DNA of 64,000 bases from Luteimonas sp. MC1750 (GTDB lineage: Bacteria; Pseudomonadota; Gammaproteobacteria; Xanthomonadales; Xanthomonadaceae). The stretch covers positions 806,001 to 870,000 of the forward strand of contig NZ_CP067113.1 of NCBI RefSeq assembly GCF_016615955.1, written 5' to 3'. Each line of letters begins with the position of its first letter. Positions within the stretch are counted from its first letter, which is position 1. Below are positions 1 through 7,764 of the stretch, one piece after another. Both the position numbers and the translations under genes were made by a program. The notes below the pieces were generated by a model. It saw only the letters and a program-made list of their open reading frames with translations, searched no databases and was not told the origin of the DNA.

Positions 1-2
1 CC

Positions 3-524
3 GACACGCTTCAGCGGATGGCCGATGCCGAACGCGACCTGCGACCGAACGAGCGTCATGTCCATGGCGGCCCGGCGTCCACACCCGAAGATGCCAAGCG
101 CGCCTTCGACGAAGCCATCCTCGAACGCCTCGTGGCTCTCAACGCCGAACGTGCCGCAGAGGAAGCCCGCGGCCACGTCCGCTGGCTGCGTCCGGAGTTC
201 CAGAATCCCGACCTCGCCCGCGAGCCCCAACCCGAGCAGGCCAGCTTGGCCACCGAGCGCGACCCGGAGCAGCAGCCCGATGCGGGTGAGGACGCCGCGA
301 CCGTTGCGTCGAGCAAACCCCAGCCCTGGCCCAAGGACACCGTCGACCAGGTACGCGCGGTAGCCGACCTGCTTGCCGCCAGCCCGGTACCGCTCTCGCT
401 CGATGAGATCGGAGCGCGGTTCACTGCGCGCGGCCCGTGGAAGAAGCGTCTGCCCAAGCTGGTGGAAATGCTGGTGGCACTAGGACGGGCGCACGAAGAA
501 AGTGGCCGGTTTGCGGCTCGATGA
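3..524 (+). CDS. DNA methyltransferase, C-terminal part (5' truncated by window edge)
   Basis: The frame is open from base 3 with no natural start, so only the last ~174 residues are visible. They contain ERLVALNAERAAEEARG followed by RWLRPEFQNP, then a charged linker, then a QPWPKDTVDQVRAV segment and a small terminal helical domain ending GRFAAR. From memory this tail is typical of large class I SAM-dependent DNA methyltransferases (YeeA / MmeI-like). The catalytic NPPY region lies outside the window, so the assignment rests on the tail only. The stop codon overlaps an ATG at 521, and the preferred start of the endonuclease gene is 15 bases past the stop, so the two are probably one transcript. 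Confidence 0.6.
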   Translation, partial: DTLQRMADAERDLRPNERHVHGGPASTPEDAKRAFDEAILERLVALNAERAAEEARGHVRWLRPEFQNPDLAREPQPEQASLATERDPEQQPDAGEDAATVASSKPQPWPKDTVDQVRAVADLLAASPVPLSLDEIGARFTARGPWKKRLPKLVEMLVALGRAHEESGRFAAR

Positions 525-538
525 ACAAGGAATTTGCG

Positions 539-1447
539 ATGGCGGTGCCCACCTACGACCGATTCATAGAGCCCATTCTCCGTTTCCTCGCTACGCGCCC
601 GGATGGGGTGCCTGCGCGTGAGGCTCACGAAGCGGCAGCAGACATCTTGCTGCTGACCGAATCGGATCGAGAGCTCGCCCTGCCGACAGGGCAGGCCACG
701 TACAAGAATCGCGCTGGATGGGCGCACGACCGGCTCAAGCGTGCGGGTTACTCGGCGAGTCCGAAGCATGGGATCTGGCGCCTGACCGAGGCCGGTCGCA
801 AGTTCATTGCCGACAACCCCGCACCGTTGTCTGCGCTGCAGGTGGAGGCGCTGGCGAGGAACTACCTGGACGTCAAGCTCAAGCCCAGCGCACACGGACC
901 ATCGGATCCTTTGGGAGGCGATGGTCCGGCCGAAGAAGTGCAGAGTCCTGACGATCGCTTACAGATGGCGCTGGGGGAGATCCGAGCGTCTGTCCGTTCC
1001 GAGCTGCTTGACCTGCTTCTCCAGATTTCTCCCAAGTACTTCGAAACCGTGGTGCTCGATCTTCTGCACAAGCTTGGATACGGCACGAGTCGCAGCGACC
1101 TCCAGCGGGTTGGCGGGAGTGGCGACGGAGGGATCGACGGGGTCATTTCCCTGGACCGCCTTGGCCTCGAGAAGGTGTATGTGCAGGCCAAGCGCTGGCA
1201 GAGCGTGGTGGGACGCCCGGAAATTCAAGGGTTCTACGGCGCCCTCGCGGGACAACGGGCGAACAAGGGTGTCTTCCTCACGACCTCCAGCTTCACCGCG
1301 CAGGCGGTTGACTTCGCCCGGTCGGTAGAGCGGATCGTGCTCGTGGATGGCGCCACACTCGCCAACCTGATGATGGACAACGAAGTCGGCGTTTCATCGC
1401 AGAGCATCCGCATTCCGAAGATCGACAGCGACTACTTCGACGAATGA
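539..1447 (+). CDS. mrr: Mrr-type restriction endonuclease
   Basis: 302 residues, close to the ~304 of E. coli Mrr. The N-terminal ~95 residues, beginning MAVPTYDRFIEPILRFL, form an Mrr_N winged-helix DNA-recognition domain. The C-terminal half is the Mrr catalytic PD-(D/E)XK fold, with GDGGIDG (Asp at about 200) and the paired QAK motif (Gln216, Lys218). Such enzymes cut DNA and are often type IV, acting on methylated DNA. I chose ATG 539 because AAGGAA lies 7 bases upstream and the protein then begins as family members do; ATG 521 in the same frame is an alternative. It directly follows a DNA methyltransferase tail, so it could be that enzyme's nuclease partner or an independent type IV enzyme. 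Confidence 0.85.
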   Translation: MAVPTYDRFIEPILRFLATRPDGVPAREAHEAAADILLLTESDRELALPTGQATYKNRAGWAHDRLKRAGYSASPKHGIWRLTEAGRKFIADNPAPLSALQVEALARNYLDVKLKPSAHGPSDPLGGDGPAEEVQSPDDRLQMALGEIRASVRSELLDLLLQISPKYFETVVLDLLHKLGYGTSRSDLQRVGGSGDGGIDGVISLDRLGLEKVYVQAKRWQSVVGRPEIQGFYGALAGQRANKGVFLTTSSFTAQAVDFARSVERIVLVDGATLANLMMDNEVGVSSQSIRIPKIDSDYFDE

Positions 1448-1521
1448 GGCGTGCGACTTCGAAACATGGAAAGTCGAAGAAAACTTCTGGGAAGCAACGT
1501 AAGACACTAAGGGGCGGGTTT

Positions 1522-1933
1522 ATGGCCAAGTATGATTTGGTTACTCAAGAGGACGAGTGGGGCTGCGGGGCGGCATGCGTGGCATCGCTGCTAGACATTT
1601 CGTATCCAAAAGCAAAGAGGCTGGTTGAGTCTGTTAAAGGGCGCTCTGTCAACGCACGTCCTCGCGGTCTCGAGCTTCATCACATCGCGCGTGCAGTCAA
1701 GAAGCACGTCAAGCTGGTGGCGGACTGGAACCCAGGCGAGCTACCTGACGGGTCGATCGTGTGCATCTCCGGTGACGCGCCGTACGATGGTGATCACTAC
1801 ATCCTGAAAAACCCCTCAGGGTTGGATGGATCCTTGGTACAACCTTGACGAAGACAAGATGGAAGCGAGGTATCGGAAGAGGCTTCCTAAAGGAACATCC
1901 TTTCTTGTTGCGCTAGTTCCAGTTAGTGCTTAG
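1522..1933 (+). pseudogene. C39-like cysteine peptidase, frameshifted
   Basis: From ATG 1522 (GGGGCGG ribosome site just upstream) the frame encodes Q9...GC15GAAC19, the oxyanion Gln and catalytic Cys pattern of C39-like peptidases, and a later GDHY with His at about 92. The frame closes at 1848 right after KNPSG. In the next frame, from 1823, the expected continuation runs WMDPWYNLDEDK to LPKGTSFLVALVPVSA and stops at 1933. Removing one base near 1820-1824 (one T gives GGG TGG) restores a ~136-residue protein. The gene is clearly less GC-rich than its neighbours, which suggests recent acquisition. It is either a one-base mutation or an assembly error. C39 domains trim leader peptides, but no substrate or exporter gene is adjacent. 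Confidence 0.7.
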
Positions 1934-2095
1934 CAAGTCATGCAATGGAATCAGGAGTGAATTGACGAACTTCACGCGTAGTGCGCCGAGATCAGGAGAT
2001 TGAGGAGCAGTGGTGACGGGGGCGCCGGTGAGGCTGCTGTAGGGTCTACAGAGATCGGGACGATTCATTTCAACCAACAGAAAAAGGGGGATTCA
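1934..2095 (+). other. Intergenic, lower-GC stretch before the RDD gene
   Basis: No gene is recognised in these 162 bases. The end of the stretch carries an AAGGGGG ribosome site at 2084-2090 for the RDD gene. A short hairpin, CTGTAG-N3-CTACAG, lies at 2037-2051. It resembles the foot of the REP elements elsewhere but lacks their body. Confidence 0.4.
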
Positions 2096-2566
2096 ATGCA
2101 GGATCAAGAACTGGAATACGTTGGCTTTTGGGCGCGCGTGGGAGCGACCATCGTGGATTCGCTCATCGTCGGAGTCATAACCCTCCCATTGCTGATCGCG
2201 GTCTACGGTTGGGCGGGCTACACCGCGATCGACAAGCCTTTGATCGCCGGCCCCGCCGATTTCCTCATCTCATGGGTCATGCCAGCCATCGCGGTGATCC
2301 TGTTCTGGCTGTACAAGCAGGCCACCCCTGGAAAGATGGTCGTGTCCGCCCGCGTGGTGGACGCGAAAACCGGACATCCGATGAGCGTGGGCCAGGCGAT
2401 CGGACGCTATCTCGCGTACTTCATTTCCATGATTCCGCTGTTCCTGGGGGTCATCTGGGTCGCATTCGATCCGAGGAAGCAGGGCTGGCACGACAAGCTG
2501 GCTGGCACGGTCGTGGTCCGCTCGCGGAACCGCGGCCCCGAGCCGGTGCGTTTCGATCGGTCGTGA
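2096..2566 (+). CDS. RDD family membrane protein
   Basis: 156 residues. The first predicted membrane helix carries the RDD signature: FWARVGATIVDSLIVG has the conserved Arg and Asp. Two further hydrophobic segments follow at about residues 58-78 and 104-125, and the tail WHDKLAGTVVV is typical of the family. RDD proteins are small inner-membrane proteins, some acting as Na+(Li+)/H+ antiporters; this one's role is unknown. ATG 2096 is chosen because AAGGGGG lies 5 bases upstream, although the frame is open further 5'. It stands alone between a broken peptidase gene and a broken fluoride channel gene. Confidence 0.8.
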   Translation: MQDQELEYVGFWARVGATIVDSLIVGVITLPLLIAVYGWAGYTAIDKPLIAGPADFLISWVMPAIAVILFWLYKQATPGKMVVSARVVDAKTGHPMSVGQAIGRYLAYFISMIPLFLGVIWVAFDPRKQGWHDKLAGTVVVRSRNRGPEPVRFDRS

Positions 2567-2605
2567 CGCAGCGCCCGCAAGGATTCGCTGAAGATCGGCG
2601 CTGAC

Positions 2606-2985
2606 ATGCATCCCATCCTGCTGGTCGGCCTTGGCGGTTTCCTCGGCGCGGTCGCGCGCTACAAGCTTGGCGGGCTGGTGCTGCACCTGACGGCGCAGGA
2701 GCGCTTTCCGTACAGCACCTTCGCGGTGAACGTGCTCCGCTGCCTGGTTGTCGGCATCCTCGCCGGGCTCGCCGAGCGCCATCACGCGGGCCGGACGCGC
2801 GACTGTTCCTGTTCACCGGGCTGCTCGGCGGCTTCACCACGTTTTCGGCCTTCGGCCTGGAGGCGGTCCACCTGCTGCGTCGCGGCGAGCTGGCCACTGC
2901 CGCGCTGTATGCGGGCGGCAGCGTGGTGCTCGGGATCGCAGCCGTGTGGCTGGGCCTGAAACTGGTGGGGCTGGCCGCGCGCTGA
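2606..2985 (+). pseudogene. crcB: CrcB/FluC fluoride channel, frameshifted
   Basis: The 5' part encodes MHPILLVGLGGFLGAVARY and FAVNVL, the opening of the CrcB/FluC fluoride exporter. Near 2786-2794 the frame is lost. The second half continues in another frame as PDARLFLFTGLLGGFTTFSA and ends GLKLVGLAAR at 2985. One missing base in the GCGGGCCGG run accounts for it. Two positions that are normally glycine are also altered: the usual GTF is STF, and the Gly after VNVL is Arg. Intact members are ~125 residues with four membrane helices and work as dual-topology dimers. The combination looks like real decay, although sequencing error in the homopolymer-rich run is possible. Confidence 0.75.
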
Positions 2986-3015
2986 GTCGCACGGCACGCA
3001 CCCCGCGCTTTATCC

Positions 3016-5541
3016 CTACTGGGCGAGCTCTGCGGCGAGGAACCGCGCCGTCCTGCTGCGTCGGTGGCCCGCCACCTTGGCCGGTTGGCCCACGACCACG
3101 ACCCGGCCACCGTCCTGCCCGGCCCCGGGTCCCATGTCGATGATCCAGTCACTGTCGGCGGCCACGCGCATGTCGTGCTCGACCATCAGCACCGTGTTGC
3201 CGGCGTCGACCAGCGACTGCAGCTGCTGCATCAACCGGTCGACATCGGCCGGGTGCAGCCCGGTGGTGGGCTCGTCGAGCACGTACACCGTGTCGCGGCG
3301 CTGGGCGCGCTGCAGCTCGGTGGCGAGCTTGATCCGCTGCGCCTCGCCGCCCGAAAGCTCGGTGGCGGGCTGGCCCAGGCGCAGGTAGCCCAGGCCCACT
3401 TCCTCCAGCACCTTTAGCGGACGCAGCACCGCCGCATCGTCGGCGAAGAACCGCGCGGCCTCGGCCACGGTCATGGCCAGCACCTCGGCGATGTTGCGGC
3501 CTTCCAGCGTGATTGCCAGCGTCGCCGCGTTGTAGCGGGCGCCGTGGCAGTCGGGGCAGGGGGCGTACACGCTCGGCATGAACAGCAGTTCCACGCACAC
3601 GGAGCCTTCGCCCTCGCAGGTCGCGCAGCGCCCCTTGGCGACGTTGAACGAGAAGCGGCCGGCGTCGTAGCGGCGCTTGCGTGCGGCCTGCGTGGCCGCG
3701 AAGCGCTTGCGCACGTGGTCGAACAGGCCGGTGTAGGTCGCCAGGTTGGAGCGCGGCGTGCGGCCGATGGGCTTCTGGTCCACCTGCACCAGGCGGCGCA
3801 CCTGCTCCAGGCCCTCGACGCGGCCCGTGGCGTCCTGCGCGTCGCGGCGTTCCAGCGGATCGACCTCCTCTTCCGTATCGCCCGGTGCGTGCCCGAGGTG
3901 GGCGGCAAGCAGTTCAACCAGGGCCTGGCTGACGAGCGAGGACTTGCCGGAGCCGGACACGCCGGTGACGGTGGCCAGCACGCCCAGCGGGATGTCGACG
4001 TCGACCTGGTCGAGGTTGTTGCGGGTGACCTCGCGCATGCGCAGCCAGCCCGTGGGCGTGCGTGGCGCGCGCGCCGGCCGCGGTGCGCCGTCGAACAGAT
4101 ACCGCCGCGTGCTCGACGCCTCGACCTGCTGGAGCCCGGCCGGCGGCCCGCTGTACAGCACGCGTCCACCGTGTTCGCCGGCACCCGGCCCGACGTCCAC
4201 GATCCAGTCGGCATGGCGGATCACGTCCATCTCGTGTTCGACGACGAACAGCGTGTTGCCGACCTCCTTCAGCGCGTGCAGCGCGCGCAGCAGCGACTCC
4301 GTATCGGCGGGATGCAGGCCGGCCGAAGGTTCGTCCAGCACGTACACCACGCCGAACAGGTGCGAGCGGATCTGGGTGGCCAGGCGCAGGCGCTGCAGTT
4401 CGCCCGGCGACAGCGTCGGCGTGGTGCGCTCCAGCGTCAGGTAGCCCAGCCCCAGCTGTTCGACGATGCGGATGCGGGCCAGCAGGTCGGCGGCGATGCG
4501 CTGCGCCGCCACCGCCTGCTCGGGATGCTGCTTCGTGGTGCCGGTCTTTCCATTCGCAGCGGGCTCGAGCAGCCTCGCCACCTCGGTCAGCGGCCGCTGC
4601 GACAGGGCGCCGATGTCGAGGCCGGCGAACGTGACCGACAGCGCCTCGCGGCGCAGGCGCTTGCCGTCGCAGGTGGGACACGCGGTGCTCAGCAGGTACA
4701 GCGACACGCGCCGCTTGATCAGCGGGCTCTGCGTGTTGGCGAAGGTGTGCAGCAGGTAGCGGCGCGCGCTGGTGAATGTGCCCATGTAGCTGGGCTCCAT
4801 CTTCCGCCGCAGCGCGCTTTGGGTCTCGGCCAGGGTGAAGCCCGCGTACACCGGCACCACGGGCTGCTCGTCGGTGAACAGGATCCAGTCGCGGGTCTTC
4901 TTCGGCAGCCGGTGCCAGGGCAGGTCAACGTCGTGGCCGAGCGTGGTCAGGATGTCGCGCAGGTTCTGCCCGTGCCAGGCCAGCGGCCACGCGGCCACGG
5001 CACGCTCGCGGATGCTGAGGTTGCGGTCGGGCACCATCGAGGCTTCGGTCGCGTCGTAGACCCGGCCCAGGCCATGGCATTCCGGACATGCGCCCGCCGG
5101 CGTGTTCGGCGAGAACCCGTCGGCATGGATGATGTCCTGGCCCGGCGGATACAGGCCGGCGCGCGAGTACAGCATGCGCAGCGAATTGGAGATGGTGGTG
5201 ACGCTGCCGACCGAGGAGCGCGTGCTGGGCGATCCCCGCTGCTGCTGCAGGGCGACGGCAGGCGGCAGGCCCTCGATGGAATCGACGTCGGGAACGCCGG
5301 CCTGGTCGATCAGGCGCCGCGCATAGGGCGAGATCGAATCGAGGTAGCGCCGCTGGGCCTCGGCGAAAAGGGTGCCGAAGGCCAGCGACGACTTGCCGGA
5401 GCCCGAGATGCCGGTGAACACGACCAGCGCGTCGCGCGGGATGTCGACGTCGACGTCGCGGAGGTTGTGCTCGCGCGCGCCGCGGACCTGCACGAAGGCG
5501 CTGGTGGGGGCGGATTCGCGGGGTCTGGTGGGGCGGGCCAT
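3016..5541 (-). CDS. UvrA-like ABC ATPase (UvrA2-type, excision-repair paralogue)
   Basis: 841 residues with two ABC ATPase halves. The first has Walker [10 protein letters not shown] (about 44-52), zinc-knuckle CPECHG and CPTCDG motifs, signature [12 protein letters not shown] and Walker [15 protein letters not shown]. The second has GVSGSGKSS, a CATCEGEG zinc motif, [12 protein letters not shown] and [16 protein letters not shown]. It is about 100 residues shorter than canonical UvrA (~940), and the region between the first Walker A and first zinc module is compact, as in UvrA2 proteins that lack the UvrB-binding insertion. Such paralogues are linked to tolerance of DNA-intercalating drugs or auxiliary repair. 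No uvrB or uvrC is nearby. Canonical UvrA is unlikely given the length. Confidence 0.85.
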   Translation of the reverse strand: MARPTRPRESAPTSAFVQVRGAREHNLRDVDVDIPRDALVVFTGISGSGKSSLAFGTLFAEAQRRYLDSISPYARRLIDQAGVPDVDSIEGLPPAVALQQQRGSPSTRSSVGSVTTISNSLRMLYSRAGLYPPGQDIIHADGFSPNTPAGACPECHGLGRVYDATEASMVPDRNLSIRERAVAAWPLAWHGQNLRDILTTLGHDVDLPWHRLPKKTRDWILFTDEQPVVPVYAGFTLAETQSALRRKMEPSYMGTFTSARRYLLHTFANTQSPLIKRRVSLYLLSTACPTCDGKRLRREALSVTFAGLDIGALSQRPLTEVARLLEPAANGKTGTTKQHPEQAVAAQRIAADLLARIRIVEQLGLGYLTLERTTPTLSPGELQRLRLATQIRSHLFGVVYVLDEPSAGLHPADTESLLRALHALKEVGNTLFVVEHEMDVIRHADWIVDVGPGAGEHGGRVLYSGPPAGLQQVEASSTRRYLFDGAPRPARAPRTPTGWLRMREVTRNNLDQVDVDIPLGVLATVTGVSGSGKSSLVSQALVELLAAHLGHAPGDTEEEVDPLERRDAQDATGRVEGLEQVRRLVQVDQKPIGRTPRSNLATYTGLFDHVRKRFAATQAARKRRYDAGRFSFNVAKGRCATCEGEGSVCVELLFMPSVYAPCPDCHGARYNAATLAITLEGRNIAEVLAMTVAEAARFFADDAAVLRPLKVLEEVGLGYLRLGQPATELSGGEAQRIKLATELQRAQRRDTVYVLDEPTTGLHPADVDRLMQQLQSLVDAGNTVLMVEHDMRVAADSDWIIDMGPGAGQDGGRVVVVGQPAKVAGHRRSRTARFLAAELAQ

Positions 5542-5702
5542 GCGTGGGCTCCCGACGGCCCGTCACTATCGATGAAGTTGGAGGAACGCTCCGTCAAAGG
5601 GCTACCCCTGTTTCCCCGTGCGCGGTGGATCCCGCCATGTCGGCGGCTGTAGTGTCACCTGCTGATGCCGTGCATCAGCCAGCCCGTCGCCCGGAGACCA
5701 CC

Positions 5703-6302
5703 ATGACCAGCCATGACCCGCGCATCGACGCCTACATCGCCCGCCAGGCGGACTTCGCCCGGCCGATCCTGGAGGAGCTGCGCCGCCGCGTGCATGCGGC
5801 CTGTCCCGAGGCGGTGGAAACCATCAAGTGGGGCGCGCCGGCGTTCACGTATCGGGACAAGCTGCTGGGCGTGATGGCCGGCTTCAAGCAGCATGCGGCC
5901 TTCAACCTGTGGCACGGCAGGCAGATCGTGGGCGAGGACGCCGCGGCGCAGGCGGGCATGGGCCAGTACGGGCGCATCACGGCCCTGAAGGATCTCCCCG
6001 CGAAGCGCGAGACCACCGCCCACATCCGCGCCGCGATGGCGCTGGTCGAGGCGGGCACCACCGCCGCGACCCCGCGCTCGCGCAAGCCGCCGCCGTCGCT
6101 GCCGGACGACCTGGCGGCCGCGATGCGCGGCAACGCGGCGGCACGCGGACACTGGGATGCGTTCACCCCCGGCAAGCAGCGCGAGTACGCCGACTGGATC
6201 ACCGGGGCCAAGGGCGCGGACACGCGCGCCCGGCGCGTGGCGCAGGCGGTGGAGTGGATCGCGGAGGGGAAGTCGAAGAACTGGAAGTACGCGGGTTGTT
6301 GA
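5703..6302 (+). CDS. YdeI / DUF1801-domain protein
   Basis: 199 residues. The first ~115 form a DUF1801 (YdhG-like) fold with EAVETIKWGAPAFTYRDKLL and the downstream segment GRITALKDLP. The last ~60, LAAAMRGNAAARGHWDAFTP to ARRVAQAVEWIAEGK, are the helical YdeI tail (an OmdA-like module). Members are small cytoplasmic proteins of unknown biochemical role; some are linked to envelope stress or antimicrobial-peptide tolerance. ATG 5703 follows GGAGACCACC, and the upstream part of the open frame has no family similarity. It is divergent from the UvrA-like gene. Confidence 0.8.
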   Translation: MTSHDPRIDAYIARQADFARPILEELRRRVHAACPEAVETIKWGAPAFTYRDKLLGVMAGFKQHAAFNLWHGRQIVGEDAAAQAGMGQYGRITALKDLPAKRETTAHIRAAMALVEAGTTAATPRSRKPPPSLPDDLAAAMRGNAAARGHWDAFTPGKQREYADWITGAKGADTRARRVAQAVEWIAEGKSKNWKYAGC

Positions 6303-6339
6303 TCAGCCCGGGTGGCCTTGGTGAGGCCAAGACCAGCCC

Positions 6340-6487
6340 AAAGCTGCTCGGCGTCCAGTTCGGAAACCAGGGAATCGTAGCTGTAGTCGGCCCGCCCGCT
6401 GCGTTCACCTTCGCGTAGTGCCTGGCGAAGCACTTCCAGCCTGCTTTCCGCTGTTTCGTCCATGCTGATGCTCGTGTGCTTGGCCAT
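6340..6487 (-). pseudogene. ParD-like antitoxin remnant with internal deletion
   Basis: Reading the minus strand from ATG 6487 gives MAKHTSISMDETAESRLEVL, then RQALREGERSGRADYSYDSL and VSELDAE. The first 10 residues match the start of ParD-type ribbon-helix-helix antitoxins, and the rest matches their C-terminal toxin-binding tail. The ~30-residue middle (helix, GRY.SASEVVR-like segment, second helix) is absent and the two ends are fused in frame. There is no stop after the tail; the frame runs on antisense to the YdeI gene. No ParE-type toxin is adjacent. I read it as a degenerate antitoxin left by a deletion, next to the distal end of the Wadjet operon. Confidence 0.5.
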
Positions 6488-6546
6488 GGCTGTCATCCGG
6501 AGGCATGTACCGGAAAGTAACAAGGGGGCGAATGGCGGCGTTCGGA

Positions 6547-7764
6547 TCAATTCAGGGCAGCGCCGCCAGCCACCGGCAGCACGATCTCCAGCCGCTCCTG
6601 CTCCAGCTGCATCGGCTGGCGCGCCAGGTCCTCGGCCACCTCGTCCCAGCCGGCGCGCCGCGCCCAGTGCTGCATGGCGGCCAGGGTGGCGGGCGTGGGC
6701 TGGCGATTCATGCCCTCGTCCATGGCCTGGCGCAGCGAGGCCATCGACATCCGCCACGGCTGCAAGGTGCGTCCGGCGCCGCGGGCGACCTCGGCCAGCA
6801 CCGCGGCGATGCGGAAGCCGCCTTCGTCGATGTCGCCCCAGTGGTACAGCGTGGCCGTGGCCGGCAGGCCCGCGATGATCCGCGCGCAGGCGCGGCGCCA
6901 GGCGGGCGAGGGCATGCCGCCGGTGTAGAGCAGCAGGCCCTGCGCGGCGGCGGGGTCGCGGGCGGCGTCGTGGAAGCTGGCGAGGTTCTCGATCGTCAGC
7001 AGGTAGCGGGCTTCGGTGGCCAGGCTGCGCAGGGCGTCCATGGGCACGCCGAGGTAGGGACGCACCAGCGGCACTCCGGTGCCGCCCAGGTCCACGCGGC
7101 CGCTGCCGGCCAGCAGCAGCGGCTGCGGTTCGCGCCGCAGGCCGATGGCCGACCAGACCTCCTCGCGCGCCAGCCCCGAGGCGGCGGGCTCGCCGGTGGC
7201 CAGCAGTTCCAGCCACGGCGTCAGCCGCTCCAGCCGCTTGCTGTCGCCGAACAGGCGCACGCTCTCGCGGCGCAGGATGCGCTCGCCGCCGGGGGCCTCC
7301 TGCAGGGTGGCGACGGCGCGGGCGGCATCGGCCACGTCGGCGGCGGCCTCCGGGCCCTGGCCGCGGACCGTGCGGTCGCTGCGCCAGGCCTGCAGCACGG
7401 CGTCGAGGACCGGGAAGCGCGCCTGCCACGGGTGCAGGAGGGTTTCGGCGCGGGCGGCGCGGGCGTCCAGCAGCTCCACGCCCAGGTGCACGGCAAGCGC
7501 GTCGAGGTCGGCGACGGTGATCCGCAGCAGGCGCTCGCCGTCGCTGCGATGCCGGTCGCGTTCGACGTCGAGCGCCCCGGCGCGCTCGGCCATGGCGATG
7601 CCGGCATGGAAGGCCTCGCGCTCGGCCAGTGTCTGCAGCGCGAGGTAGTCGCCGGCGCTGGCGGCGGTGGTCATCGGCAGGCTCGCGGGCCCGTCGTCGC
7701 CGCGCAGGCGCGCGCGCTCGCCCTTGCGCAGCAGCCGTTCCAGCGTGCCGCGCGCCGGACTCAC
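6547..7764 (-). CDS. jetD: Wadjet nuclease subunit JetD
   Basis: 405 residues from GTG 7764, which overlaps the jetC stop by four bases (GTGA); upstream codons in this frame are antisense shadow. The N-terminal half is the DUF3322-type arm. The C-terminal half is the DUF2220 Toprim module: YLLTIENLASFHD supplies the Toprim glutamate and LYHWGDIDEGGFRI the D-x-D-x-GG metal site. In characterised Wadjet systems JetD cuts circular DNA after loop extrusion by JetABC, clearing plasmids. All visible metal-site residues are intact. It is the last gene of the jetABCD operon. Confidence 0.88.
   Translation of the reverse strand: MSPARGTLERLLRKGERARLRGDDGPASLPMTTAASAGDYLALQTLAEREAFHAGIAMAERAGALDVERDRHRSDGERLLRITVADLDALAVHLGVELLDARAARAETLLHPWQARFPVLDAVLQAWRSDRTVRGQGPEAAADVADAARAVATLQEAPGGERILRRESVRLFGDSKRLERLTPWLELLATGEPAASGLAREEVWSAIGLRREPQPLLLAGSGRVDLGGTGVPLVRPYLGVPMDALRSLATEARYLLTIENLASFHDAARDPAAAQGLLLYTGGMPSPAWRRACARIIAGLPATATLYHWGDIDEGGFRIAAVLAEVARGAGRTLQPWRMSMASLRQAMDEGMNRQPTPATLAAMQHWARRAGWDEVAEDLARQPMQLEQERLEIVLPVAGGAALN

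Noticed and set aside
2037..2051. CTGTAG-N3-CTACAG hairpin as a sixth REP
   Set aside because: Only six-base arms and no GGAGC(G/A)GC core, so it does not belong to the REP family with confidence.
3544..5652. ~700-codon plus-strand frame across the UvrA-like gene
   Set aside because: Antisense shadow of a gene with clear ABC motifs; no motifs of its own.
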